Shown: positions 26,084 to 34,405, counted from the first letter of the stretch. The stretch is 35,236 bases of DNA from Clostridiaceae bacterium (GCA_012523705.1 JAAYTU010000014.1:1-35236), one strand, 5' to 3'. A program made the numbers and translations. Notes: generated from the letters alone by a model not told the origin.

Positions 26084-28489
26084 TCATGAAACCTGTTGAA
26101 CAGTTCTAGCTATAATTTCATTTTGTATATCTCTGTCTAATTCTACAAAGAATGCACTGTATCCCGCCACACGAACAACCAGACTGCGATGCTTTTCCGG
26201 ATGCTTCTGTGCGTCAATCAGTTTTTCCTGTGTCAGAATATTAAATTGAATATGAAACCCACCCAAAGAAAAATACGCACGAATCAGATCAATAAGCTTG
26301 TGCTTATCCTCTTCTGTTTTTAAAATAGTGGGTATGAATTTCAGGTTAAAATTCACTCCGTTGACAGCCCGATCATGATTCAGCTTTGCCACAGATTTTG
26401 CTGCAGCTGTCGGACCATTGGTGTCCATACCATGCTTAGGTGACACGCCACCATCAGCAAGGGGAGTTCCTGATTCACGGCCGCTTGGCAGAGCTGCCAC
26501 TTGGCGTCCAAGGGGTGTATTGGAAGACAGACAGAATAAGCCGGGACGGAATTTCCCGCCACGGAAATCATACTTATCATCAAAGCAAGCACAATACTGT
26601 TCTGCTGCCCATGCTACCATATCATCAACCTCATCAATATCATTTCCATACTTAGGGATTTTATTAATGAGTCTGTGCTTCAAAATTTCATTGTTGGTGA
26701 AATTGCTTTGCAGAGCATCCAACAGCTCCTGCATGGTTACCAGTTTATCCTCGAAAACAGCCTTTTTAATTGCGGTCAAAGAATCACCTACATCCTGCAC
26801 ACCAACACCCTGAACTCCAATATAGTTATACTTTGCTCCCCCTTCGGTGCAATCCCTTCCATTTTCCATACAACCGTCAAGAAGCATGGAGCAGAATATA
26901 TGCTGACCAAATTTAGAATGTAGTATCTCTATGGAATTAAGAGAGCTCACCATCATATCAGTAAAATATCTTACCTGTGTTTCATATGCCTTTAAAATAT
27001 GCTCAAAGCTGGTGAAATCCTCCGCCTTTCCTGTTTTAGGACCCATCTGCTGACCGCTAAAGGCACATACTCCATCATTAAGGGCAAGCTCTAAGCATTT
27101 TGCCAGATTAAAATAACAGGCATTTGTAATACCCATGGTATTACCGCTTGGTGTAGGCTCAACACATCCAACAATGGCGTAATCCCTTGCATCCTCCAAT
27201 GAAGCTTTATCCTTAACCAGAGCATCTATAATGGCATCATCATTAAACAGAGGCAGCTTTCCGCCTTCTTTCTCAACCAGTATTTCCAATACCCTTTCAA
27301 TAAACTTGTCGGGAGTATTTTTAGATACTCTAATGCTCACATTTGGCTCCGAGTTGAAAACACTGGACTCAGCATCAAGGCAAAGATATGAAAAATCATT
27401 AGTTGCATCATTACCATCCTTACCAACGCCCGATAAAACGACATTAATTGTAGTGGCAAATCCGCCATTATTTCTTGCGCTGCTAAAAGTACCTGCTTTA
27501 ATAACATCACTATGCTTAACCCATAGGGCTTCAAGCAGCTCTCTTGCCTCTTCTCTGACTAATACTCCATCGGCAATATCCTTATCATAGTAAGGAGCAA
27601 TATACTGATCGAATCGGCCTGCTGAAATAGCAGAACCATTTTGAGATATGTAATCAATCAAAATGGTAAACCAGTAGGATTGCAATGCCTCGTAGTAGCT
27701 TTCCGCCGGATAGTAGGGCACTCTGTCACATACAGAGGCAATAAGCTCAAGCTCTTTTTTACGCCTTGTATCATCTGTTTCCCCAGCCATTTTCCTGGCC
27801 AGAGCTGCATAACGTTCAGAAAAGCACTTAACGCCTTCTATAATAATGAGAACAGATTTATAAAAATGAATCTTCTCAGTATAATCATGATCAAGTATGT
27901 CTAAATTCTCAATATGTTCCTTTGCTTCCTTTTCAAGGCCGGCAAATCCCTTTTTAAGAACAGTTTCAATATTAGGAATGTAATGACCGTAACCACTTCT
28001 AGTGCGACTGATGGGGTCAAATACGCGGTATTGAGAATTTAAAACTTCCATTATTTTATCATCTATATAATAGCGGGCCATGTCCCCCGTATTCTTATTC
28101 TTCCACCATGGATAAATCTCTTCAAGAAGGTACTTTTTATCCTCCTCTGTAATCTGCAATGTATCAACATTTCTGACTGGCATCAGATCCAGCTCTTTTT
28201 TATCAAATGAACCAAACTCAGGAAATAGTGGGGCAGAGCGTGGCTTGCTGGCATGATTTCCTACAATTAGCTCATCCTCGTCTATAAAAATAGTCATATT
28301 CTTAAGAACATGAGTAAGGGCATACGCGCGCCTCAATATGTTCGGAGCGCCTTCAGTCTGTTTATAGCTTTCTGTTAAAAGCTTTGCCCTTTCCACGCAT
28401 ATTGCAGGTTTTACTCCCCTCATTGCTTCATTTAGTTTCTTTGTTCGTTCTTCTCGTTTAATTCCCTCGGGAAGTAGTTTTTTTAGCAT
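26084..28489 (-). CDS. dehydratase-type glycyl radical enzyme, substrate unknown
   Basis: 801-residue GRE. The glycyl-radical loop is VVRVAGYSAFF (Gly776). The thiyl-radical motif is GCVEP (Cys442, Glu444); Glu two residues after the cysteine marks eliminating or dehydrating GREs and rules out pyruvate formate-lyase, which has adjacent cysteines. SGYGHYIPN keeps the histidine equivalent to glycerol dehydratase His164 (here His169). However, the segment usually NGHS (His281-Ser282) is NGSA (Ser286-Ala287), and the Asp447 position (Cys+14) is Asn456. This argues against glycerol or 1,2-propanediol as substrate. Context (sugar importer, PfkB kinase, DeoC aldolase) points to C-O cleavage of a phosphorylated polyol or anhydro-sugar. 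The ATG follows AGGTGA, 40 bp after the importer ATPase gene. Confidence 0.93.
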   Translation of the reverse strand: MLKKLLPEGIKREERTKKLNEAMRGVKPAICVERAKLLTESYKQTEGAPNILRRAYALTHVLKNMTIFIDEDELIVGNHASKPRSAPLFPEFGSFDKKELDLMPVRNVDTLQITEEDKKYLLEEIYPWWKNKNTGDMARYYIDDKIMEVLNSQYRVFDPISRTRSGYGHYIPNIETVLKKGFAGLEKEAKEHIENLDILDHDYTEKIHFYKSVLIIIEGVKCFSERYAALARKMAGETDDTRRKKELELIASVCDRVPYYPAESYYEALQSYWFTILIDYISQNGSAISAGRFDQYIAPYYDKDIADGVLVREEARELLEALWVKHSDVIKAGTFSSARNNGGFATTINVVLSGVGKDGNDATNDFSYLCLDAESSVFNSEPNVSIRVSKNTPDKFIERVLEILVEKEGGKLPLFNDDAIIDALVKDKASLEDARDYAIVGCVEPTPSGNTMGITNACYFNLAKCLELALNDGVCAFSGQQMGPKTGKAEDFTSFEHILKAYETQVRYFTDMMVSSLNSIEILHSKFGQHIFCSMLLDGCMENGRDCTEGGAKYNYIGVQGVGVQDVGDSLTAIKKAVFEDKLVTMQELLDALQSNFTNNEILKHRLINKIPKYGNDIDEVDDMVAWAAEQYCACFDDKYDFRGGKFRPGLFCLSSNTPLGRQVAALPSGRESGTPLADGGVSPKHGMDTNGPTAAAKSVAKLNHDRAVNGVNFNLKFIPTILKTEEDKHKLIDLIRAYFSLGGFHIQFNILTQEKLIDAQKHPEKHRSLVVRVAGYSAFFVELDRDIQNEIIARTVQQVS

Positions 28490-28529
28490 TTAATCACCTG
28501 TCTTTCTTATAACCCTAGGCAATTACCAA

Positions 28530-30020
28530 TTACATCTTAACCGGAACCTCTTTTGTCGCATATGACATCAACAATTCCTCATTTGCCTCCTCGGCATCGA
28601 CAATTGCCATCATATGGCCTTCATTCATAACCATAATTCTGTCACAGACCCCCAGAAGCTCAGGGAGCTCGGAGGAAACCATTACTATCGACATTCCGTC
28701 CTTAACCAGATTATTTAAGATGTTATAGATTTCTTGTTTTGCTCCTACGTCAATACCTCTTGTAGGCTCATCCACCAGAAGGATCTCACAATCGCAGGCC
28801 AGACATTTGGATAAAACAACCTTCTGCTGGTTTCCACCACTCATGTTTTGAGTAATTACATCGATTTTGCCCGGTCTTGTGTGGAACAGGTCCACATAAT
28901 CTTTGGCTATTTGTTTTTCCTTCCTTGTGTTTATCAATCCGTTTGTCATATACTTCTTTAATGAAGCTATACTTGTGTTGTAGGTTACGTTCTGCTTCAG
29001 CATCAGTCCTTGAGTTTTTCTTTCCTCAGGAACTATACCCAATTTAGCCCTGATTCCATCGGCTGGGCTTCTGAACTTAACGTTTTTACCCTTAATCTTT
29101 ACGCATCCGCCATCAACAGGATCAGCACCAATAATTGCACGAAGGATTTCAGTACGCCCTGCACCTGCAAGACCTGCTATTCCCAGAATCTCTCCTTTTC
29201 TCAAACAAAAGCTTACATCGTGCAGGATGCCTTTTCTTGTAAGGTTCTCTACACACAAAATTTCTTTCCCGATATTACGCTCCTTTTTAGGATAGATATC
29301 CGACATATCCCTTCCAACCATTCTGTTTACAAGCATATCGGTATCATAGTCACTGACTTTGCCGCTTTCTACCTTCTTACCGTCCTTTAAAATAGTAAGG
29401 GTAGTGCAGAGCTCAAAGATTTCCCTTAAGCGATGTGATATATATATAAAGGTTATACCTTTTTTGGCAAGAGACTTTACAAGGGCGAAAAGTCCTTCGA
29501 GCTCTGCTTCCCCTAATGTAGCAGTCGGTTCGTCCAATACTATTATTTTTGCATTACGGGACATAGCCTTGGCAATTTCAACCATCTGCCTCTTGGCTAC
29601 ACTTAAGTCACCTACTATGGCATCCGGATCCAGATCCAGCTGAAGCTCCTGAGATATTCTCAAGGCCTCATCTCTCATCTTCTTATAGTCAACCATGCCA
29701 TATCTGTTTTTAGGATAACGACCAATAAAGATATTTTCAGCAACTGTCCTATGCTCTAAAAGCATCAGCTCCTGATATATAACTGCTATTCCCTTTTCTA
29801 TCATCAATGCAGGAGTCGGATTTTTTATTTTCTCTCCATCTACAATCACTTCTCCTGAATCACTGACATAAGCCCCTGACAAGATCTTCATAAGGGTTGA
29901 CTTACCTGCACCGTTTTCGCCAATCAATGCATGTATTTCCCCCTTCTTTACTGATATAGAAACATCGTCAAGTGCCTTTACACCAGGAAACTCCTTTGAT
30001 ATGTTATTCATTACGAGCAT
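28530..30020 (-). CDS. sugar ABC importer ATP-binding protein (RbsA/MglA-like)
   Basis: 496-residue double-ABC ATPase. The first half has Walker A GENGAGKSTLMKILSG, signature LSVAKRQMVEIAKA and Walker B IIVLDEPTATLGEAE. The second half has the degenerate Walker A GLAGAGRTEILRAI, signature MSGGNQQKVVLSK and ILLVDEPTRGIDVGA. This tandem layout is diagnostic of CUT2-type importers for pentoses, hexoses, autoinducer-2 or related polyols. Start ATG after GGGGGG. Directly precedes the GRE gene, so import and radical chemistry are co-expressed. Confidence 0.95.
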   Translation of the reverse strand: MLVMNNISKEFPGVKALDDVSISVKKGEIHALIGENGAGKSTLMKILSGAYVSDSGEVIVDGEKIKNPTPALMIEKGIAVIYQELMLLEHRTVAENIFIGRYPKNRYGMVDYKKMRDEALRISQELQLDLDPDAIVGDLSVAKRQMVEIAKAMSRNAKIIVLDEPTATLGEAELEGLFALVKSLAKKGITFIYISHRLREIFELCTTLTILKDGKKVESGKVSDYDTDMLVNRMVGRDMSDIYPKKERNIGKEILCVENLTRKGILHDVSFCLRKGEILGIAGLAGAGRTEILRAIIGADPVDGGCVKIKGKNVKFRSPADGIRAKLGIVPEERKTQGLMLKQNVTYNTSIASLKKYMTNGLINTRKEKQIAKDYVDLFHTRPGKIDVITQNMSGGNQQKVVLSKCLACDCEILLVDEPTRGIDVGAKQEIYNILNNLVKDGMSIVMVSSELPELLGVCDRIMVMNEGHMMAIVDAEEANEELLMSYATKEVPVKM

Positions 30021-30192
30021 TGGAAACCCCCCTAATAATCCTCCAAAAATACTTTACTGGTTGTCCCTGTCGAAGAATCTGCTTACTATACCTGGGCTTA
30101 CTATGAGATTCTTCTATTTGGCGGGGCAAAGCCCCGCCTAGCCTATATTACATTACTAACTCTATACAGTATCTTGGCTTTGGTCTTGAATC
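30021..30192 (-). other. intercistronic hairpin region between binding-protein and ATPase genes
   Basis: A perfect GC hairpin GGCGGGGC-TTT-GCCCCGCC (30120-30138) without a U-tract follows the binding-protein gene. Nearer the ATPase is a second dyad, AGAATCT/AGATTCT (30073-30111), enclosing two direct copies of GCTTACTAT. In CUT2 operons such structures often protect the abundant binding-protein message from 3' decay while lowering downstream expression; that role is inferred here. Confidence 0.7.
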
Positions 30193-31185
30193 TTACAGAC
30201 CTTTACCAATCCATTCGTCAATGTTTTCTTCGCTTACAATTGCTGTGTCAAGCTGAATGCGTGTATCTATTTTTTCCCCGGTAAGTACCTTGTATGCATA
30301 TTGAATTCCTTCTGGTGCACAGTATGGATAAACAACTGTAAATGCCATAGAACCATTCTGAATAGCTTCAAATGCAACCTCGGTTCCGTCCATTCCTATA
30401 ACCTTTATACCCTCGTCTTCACGGCCTGCAGCTCTGATTGCTTCAACAGCACCTAATGCCATTTCATCATTGTGAGTATAAACTGCGTCAATTTCGCCAG
30501 GTCCAAAACGCTGTAGCATATCTTCCATGTATCTCATTGCATTCTCACGAAGATAATCGCAATATTGCTCTGCAATAATTTCCATTTCAGGATAATTAGC
30601 TAGCTCTTCAATAAATCCTTCATGACGATCGATTGTAGCTGATGCTCCTGCTGTACCCTGGATTTCAATTATTCTGCCTTTTTCGTCAAGCATTTCAGCC
30701 AATAGCTTAGCTGATGCAACACCCATAGGTCTGTTCTCTGCACCGATAAAGCTGGTTACTTCGGTATTAACATTTCTGTCGAGAGTAAGAACAGGAATGC
30801 CTGCCTTCATAGCCTTTTCACATACATCTGTCAGCGCCTCAGCTGTCAGAGGAGAAATCACAAGTAAATCAATACCTTGTGCAATCAAGTCTTCAACGTC
30901 TGCAACCTGTTTGGATGAGTCGTTGTTGCCGTCTGTCACGATAATCTCCATGTTTGGATAATGCTCTTTCGCGTATGCTACGTTTTCCTCAACCATAGCA
31001 ACTCTGAAAGGATGGTTCATTGTTCCTTGTGAAAAACCTACTTTATATTTCTTATCTGCAGGGCTTTCAGAAGGTGATGGTTCATTTGAGTTTGTTGCCT
31101 GTGGTGCAGCATTTCCTGTGCACCCTACTAGCATAGCCATTACTAAAATAACTGCTAGCAATGAAAAGATTAGTCTTTTTTTCAT
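30193..31185 (-). CDS. sugar ABC importer substrate-binding lipoprotein (RbsB-like)
   Basis: 330 residues, periplasmic-binding-protein type I (peripla_BP_4). Signal MKKRLIFSLLAVILVMAMLVGC ends in a lipobox (LVGC), followed by a short Ser/Pro/Asn linker. Family motifs are KVGFSQGTMNHPFRVAM near residue 47, GIDLLVISPLTAEAL, GIPVLTLDRNV and DAVYTHNDEMALGAVEAI. It captures the substrate outside the membrane. The ligand is not predictable: the binding pocket resembles those for sugars and polyols in general. AGGGGG lies 10 bp before the ATG. Second gene of the operon, an order (permease first) unlike the usual A-C-B. Confidence 0.94.
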   Translation of the reverse strand: MKKRLIFSLLAVILVMAMLVGCTGNAAPQATNSNEPSPSESPADKKYKVGFSQGTMNHPFRVAMVEENVAYAKEHYPNMEIIVTDGNNDSSKQVADVEDLIAQGIDLLVISPLTAEALTDVCEKAMKAGIPVLTLDRNVNTEVTSFIGAENRPMGVASAKLLAEMLDEKGRIIEIQGTAGASATIDRHEGFIEELANYPEMEIIAEQYCDYLRENAMRYMEDMLQRFGPGEIDAVYTHNDEMALGAVEAIRAAGREDEGIKVIGMDGTEVAFEAIQNGSMAFTVVYPYCAPEGIQYAYKVLTGEKIDTRIQLDTAIVSEENIDEWIGKGL

Positions 31186-31262
31186 TAGATTTTCCCCCTA
31201 ATAATAAAATTTATAATAAAATCACGCCCTGTGATATGGGCACCTGTTAATGGCATATTCTG

Positions 31263-32252
31263 TTATGCCTTACGCTTTTTCTGGTTTTGATCAAGTAGTA
31301 TAGCAAGGATAATGATTATACCCTTCACTATTCTTTGAATAAAAGGTGAAACACCTATAATGTTGAGAAGGTTCGCAATAACTGACAGAAGAGTTGCTCC
31401 CACCAGTGTTCCTATCACACCACCAATACCACCACTAGCACTGGTTCCACCAATTACTGACATGGCGATTGCATCAAGCTCAGCACCTTCCCCCGCTGTA
31501 GGCTCACCAACACTTAAACGTGATATCAGTATCAACGAGGATAGTCCTGCTAAAAATCCTGAGATTATATAGACAAGCCACTCTGTCCTCACTACATTTA
31601 TTCCGCTTAGTCTTGCCGCCTCACGGCTATCGCCAATTGCGTATACGCTTCGGCCAAAGGCTGTATACTTCAATATAAGGTGTGCGATAATCAATACCGC
31701 AAAGAAGATATATACCGGAACAGGAATTCCGAACAAATCTCCCTGACCTAGGAACTTAATATCTACGCCGCTTTTCCTCCAGCTCTGAGGTGAACCGTTT
31801 GCTATATACAGCGCCAATCCGCGGAAGGCTGTCAATGTTCCCAAGGTCATGATAAAGGGAACTATTTTACCCTTTGTTATGCCAAGACCATTGATGAAAC
31901 CGATTGCCGCGCCTATTACTAGGCCGATAATAATGGCAAGCACCGGATTAACGCCTTTTTGGAACAGCATGGCAACTGTTACTGCTACTACACCGACACT
32001 TGCTCCAACCGAGAGATCAATTCCCCCTGTTAAAAGAACAAATGTCATACCAACGGCAATAATGCCATTGATAGCAATCTGACGAATAATGTTTACTACA
32101 TTACTAAACTTTAAAAAAGTTGGCTCTAAAATTGATGCAATAATTATTATGGCAATCAATACCCATAATATACCGAAAGACTTTAGTTTCTGGATAGAAT
32201 TATTAAATATCGTATTGCCTGATTTTGCAGAAACTGATGACTTATGTGCCAT
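31263..32252 (-). CDS. sugar ABC importer permease (RbsC-like)
   Basis: 329-residue CUT2-type permease (BPD_transp_2) with about nine or ten membrane helices. Conserved segments are TFVLLTGGIDLSVGASVG, GLGITKGKIVPFIMTLGTL, GDSREAARLSGINV and AIAMSVIGGTSASGGIGGVIGTLVGA. I chose the ATG at 32252 (MAHKSSVSAKS) because GAGGAGG lies 6 bp upstream; an in-frame extension to 32306 would overlap the promoter start region. First gene of the eight-gene operon, directly behind the shared promoter and operator. Confidence 0.94.
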   Translation of the reverse strand: MAHKSSVSAKSGNTIFNNSIQKLKSFGILWVLIAIIIIASILEPTFLKFSNVVNIIRQIAINGIIAVGMTFVLLTGGIDLSVGASVGVVAVTVAMLFQKGVNPVLAIIIGLVIGAAIGFINGLGITKGKIVPFIMTLGTLTAFRGLALYIANGSPQSWRKSGVDIKFLGQGDLFGIPVPVYIFFAVLIIAHLILKYTAFGRSVYAIGDSREAARLSGINVVRTEWLVYIISGFLAGLSSLILISRLSVGEPTAGEGAELDAIAMSVIGGTSASGGIGGVIGTLVGATLLSVIANLLNIIGVSPFIQRIVKGIIIILAILLDQNQKKRKA

Positions 32253-32289
32253 TTTAATCCTCCTCAACTTGTTGTCCCGTTTGTTGCAT

Positions 32290-32302
32290 TTGTATGATAC
32301 AA
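32290..32302. promoter_or_regulatory. GntR-type operator at the operon promoter
   Basis: TTGTATGATACAA is a perfect 13-bp palindrome immediately downstream of the -10, covering the transcription start. On the minus strand it extends to TGTATCATACAAAT, identical to the deoC operator. The GTAT-N-ATAC core suits a HutC/UTRA-class GntR repressor. Confidence 0.75.
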
Positions 32303-32304
32303 TC

Positions 32305-32333
32305 ATTATAACACCGACAATTCTGTTTGTCTA
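32305..32333 (-). promoter_or_regulatory. promoter of the GRE/importer operon
   Basis: Minus-strand TAGACA (32333-32328), 17-bp spacer, TATAAT (32310-32305), with an extended -10 TGT before it. This is a strong promoter that would need tight repression. Confidence 0.82.
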
Positions 32334-32404
32334 TAAGTTTTGCTAAATATTTTTAGCAATTTCTAATAATTAATACCCTCAATAGTCGCTTGGAATTATG
32401 GGAA

Positions 32405-32447
32405 TTAACAGCTGTGTTTAATTAGTAGTATACAAATGATACAAATT
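32405..32447 (+). promoter_or_regulatory. candidate gntR promoter with operator half-sites
   Basis: TTAACA (32405-32410), about 18 bp, TATACA; the direct repeat ATACAAAT-G-ATACAAAT overlaps the -10. The half-site ATACAAAT also occurs in the other two operators, suggesting autoregulation. Confidence 0.5.
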
Positions 32448-32545
32448 ATATTAATATATACATTAGGGTTTTGTACAATGTAAATTATGGAGACTTATTG
32501 AAAAGCATGATAATTATTATTAACTATTGAAGGAAGGGAACAGCC

Positions 32546-33355
32546 GTGGATACTAATTACATCATGAAGACATTTAAATTCTCGCCAGACACCAATACTC
32601 CCCTTTATGAACAGCTTGCTTCATATATTAAGATTCAGATACAAGCAGGAGTTCTAAAACCAGGTGATAGAATAGTCACCGAGAATGCCTTGAGCGAGCT
32701 ATTAAACATCAGCAGGACAACTGTTCGCCAGTCTATGAATCGCTTAGTGGAGGAGGGGTTCTTGGTTCGCTATAGGGGAAAGGGGTCCTTTGTTGCAGAT
32801 CAAAAGCTGAAGCGAAACATAAACTATATGTATAATTTCTCTGAAAGCATAACGGATGCTGGAGCAACTCCATCCTCGACTGTACTTATTAACAAAGTAG
32901 TTGATGTGGATGAAAATACTGCTCAACTGCTTCAGCTTCCCCGTGGTCAGTCAAAGGCTTTCCATCTGAAAAGACTTCGTTGCGCTGATGACGAACCTAT
33001 CATACTTGAATCAACTTACATACCATATTATCTTTGCCCCGGAATTGAAAAATATGACTTTTCTACTGCTTCTTTATATAATACATTAAGTAACTACTAT
33101 AATCTTCAGCTCTATCATGCAATTGAAACCATAGAAGCAATAATCATTGAAAAAGAATATGCGAAGCTTCTAGAAATAAAGACCAAGGCTCCGGGCTATA
33201 AAATTAAGCGAATCTCATACCTTGATTCAGGCTTTGTATTCGAGCTGACAACATCAGTTTCCCGGTCCGACAAAACTATTTTCACCCTTGATCTTTATAA
33301 GAATTCAAACCCAAACAAGCATTTAGTCGAATTGAACAGACAGATAAACCTATAA
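32546..33355 (+). CDS. GntR-family transcriptional regulator with UTRA domain
   Basis: 269 residues. N-terminal winged helix (about residues 14-80) with PLYEQLASYIKIQIQAGVLKPGDRI and LLNISRTTVRQSMNRLVEEGFLVRYRGKGSFVA. The C-terminal UTRA ligand-binding domain (about 100-260) includes LQLPRGQSKAFHLKRLRCADDEPIILESTYIPYYLCPG. HutC-subfamily regulators of this form are usually repressors released by a sugar phosphate or pathway intermediate. Start is a GTG with AGGAAGGG 8 bp upstream. Divergent from the importer-GRE operon and upstream of deoC, so it is the likely regulator of both. Ends at its own terminator. Confidence 0.94.
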   Translation: MDTNYIMKTFKFSPDTNTPLYEQLASYIKIQIQAGVLKPGDRIVTENALSELLNISRTTVRQSMNRLVEEGFLVRYRGKGSFVADQKLKRNINYMYNFSESITDAGATPSSTVLINKVVDVDENTAQLLQLPRGQSKAFHLKRLRCADDEPIILESTYIPYYLCPGIEKYDFSTASLYNTLSNYYNLQLYHAIETIEAIIIEKEYAKLLEIKTKAPGYKIKRISYLDSGFVFELTTSVSRSDKTIFTLDLYKNSNPNKHLVELNRQINL

Positions 33356-33417
33356 ATTAACCTTCAAATCAAAGTATAAATTATATTAAAAACTACATAA
33401 TAATTATTAGCTCTTGG

Positions 33418-33466
33418 AATATCCCGAAACATACTGATAATCTCAGATTTTGGGATATTTTTTTTG
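33418..33466 (+). terminator. intrinsic terminator after gntR
   Basis: AATATCCC pairs with GGGATATT and is followed by a run of T (33458-33465). It separates gntR from deoC, which has its own promoter. Confidence 0.88.
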
Positions 33467-33518
33467 CTTAACCCAAGGATTATTATTATAACTTACTATA
33501 ATAATCCCAAAAAAATGC

Positions 33519-33547
33519 TTGATTTTGTATATTATTGCGTATATAAT
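33519..33547 (+). promoter_or_regulatory. deoC promoter
   Basis: TTGATT (33519-33524), 17-bp spacer, TATAAT (33542-33547). The start lies inside the operator. Confidence 0.82.
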
Positions 33548-33573
33548 AAATGTATCATACAAATCATACATTT
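33548..33573. promoter_or_regulatory. GntR-type operator at the deoC promoter
   Basis: AAATGTAT and ATACATTT form an outer inverted repeat with a 10-bp centre, containing TGTATCATACAAAT. The same 14-mer stands three bases after TATAAT at the GRE operon promoter. Confidence 0.75.
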
Positions 33574-33606
33574 ACATTAATGTATAGGGAAAGGGGTAAA
33601 TAATTT

Positions 33607-34323
33607 ATGAAGCCTACAAAGAAAGCAAGCGAAATGACAGTTAAGGAATTAGCATCCTACATCGACCAGTCGGTATTAAAACCCGAATTTACAGAGAGTG
33701 AAATCAGAAAGTATATCCAGGAGGGTATCGATTTTGGCTGCAGAACAGTATGCATTAATCCATCCGCCCTTGATATTGCACGTGAGATGACAAAAGGTAC
33801 AGAAACAGAAATCTGCGTTGTTTGTGATTTCCCCTTCGGCCTGTCAACTACAAAATCCAAGGTAATGCAAGCAGAAGAAATCTGTAAGGACGGCGATGTT
33901 TTCGAATTGGATATCGTCGCAAATTATGGCTGGATTAGAAGTGGACTAATGGACAAGGTTGAAGAAGATATCAGAGCGGTTGTGGAGGTTTGCCACAAAT
34001 ATGGGACTGCAGTAAAAGTCATTTTTGAAACCGACGCTCTTACCATTGAACAAGTGAAACAGGCTACTGAAGCATCAATTGCTGCAGGTGCTGATTTTAT
34101 CAAGACCTCAACCGGATTCTACACAGGCGGAGAGTCTAAAGGCGCTACCCCTGAGATTATTCAGATTATGATGGATACTGCAAAGGGCCGTTGCAAGATC
34201 AAGGGTTCCGGCGGAATCAGAACAAGAGAACATTTCCTACAGCTGATTGATATGGGAATAGATCGCATGGGAGTAGGCTATAGATCTACACCTGTTGTTT
34301 TGGATCAGGCTCCTAAAGCCTAA
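33607..34323 (+). CDS. deoC: deoxyribose-phosphate aldolase
   Basis: 238-residue class I aldolase cleaving 2-deoxy-D-ribose-5-phosphate to glyceraldehyde-3-phosphate and acetaldehyde. The catalytic residues are all present at the positions known from the E. coli enzyme: Asp102 (ELDIVANYG), Schiff-base Lys166 (ADFIKTSTGF) and Lys199 (KIKGSGGIRT). ATG follows GGGG with about 10 bp spacing. No nucleoside genes (deoA, deoB, cdd, pdp) are nearby, unlike normal deo operons. Instead it shares an operator with the GRE/importer operon, so its substrate is probably generated by that pathway. A variant aldolase acting on a related deoxy-sugar phosphate is possible. Confidence 0.93.
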   Translation: MKPTKKASEMTVKELASYIDQSVLKPEFTESEIRKYIQEGIDFGCRTVCINPSALDIAREMTKGTETEICVVCDFPFGLSTTKSKVMQAEEICKDGDVFELDIVANYGWIRSGLMDKVEEDIRAVVEVCHKYGTAVKVIFETDALTIEQVKQATEASIAAGADFIKTSTGFYTGGESKGATPEIIQIMMDTAKGRCKIKGSGGIRTREHFLQLIDMGIDRMGVGYRSTPVVLDQAPKA

Positions 34324-34367
34324 ACCGGTATAAAGCATATATAACCTTTTGAAAAATATTGGATTCG

Positions 34368-34405
34368 AAAAAGAGGGGATTGAAAATATCAATTCCCTCT
34401 TTTAA
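34368..34405 (+). terminator. intrinsic terminator after deoC
   Basis: AAGAGGGGATTGA pairs with TCAATTCCCTCTT around a short A-rich loop and is followed by TTAATTAAT. The stretch 34406-34609 shows nothing further that I can recognise. Confidence 0.82.

Noticed and set aside
26418-26813. 131-codon plus-strand ORF inside the GRE gene
   Set aside because: It is antisense to the conserved GRE frame and has no ribosome site or domain signature.
26084-28489. Pyruvate formate-lyase identity for the GRE
   Set aside because: PFL needs adjacent catalytic cysteines; here the motif is GCVEP with Glu two residues after a single cysteine, the mark of dehydrating or eliminating GREs.
30120-30138. Perfect GC hairpin as an intrinsic terminator
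   Set aside because: No U-tract follows on the minus strand and the downstream ATPase and GRE genes have no promoter of their own that I can see.
22144-34323. Bacterial microcompartment (propanediol, choline or fucose type) around the GRE
   Set aside because: No shell protein, phosphotransacylase or encapsulation-type gene is present in the cluster.
33607-34323. deoC as part of an ordinary nucleoside (deo) operon
   Set aside because: No phosphorylase, phosphopentomutase or deaminase gene is adjacent, and the promoter shares its operator with the GRE operon.
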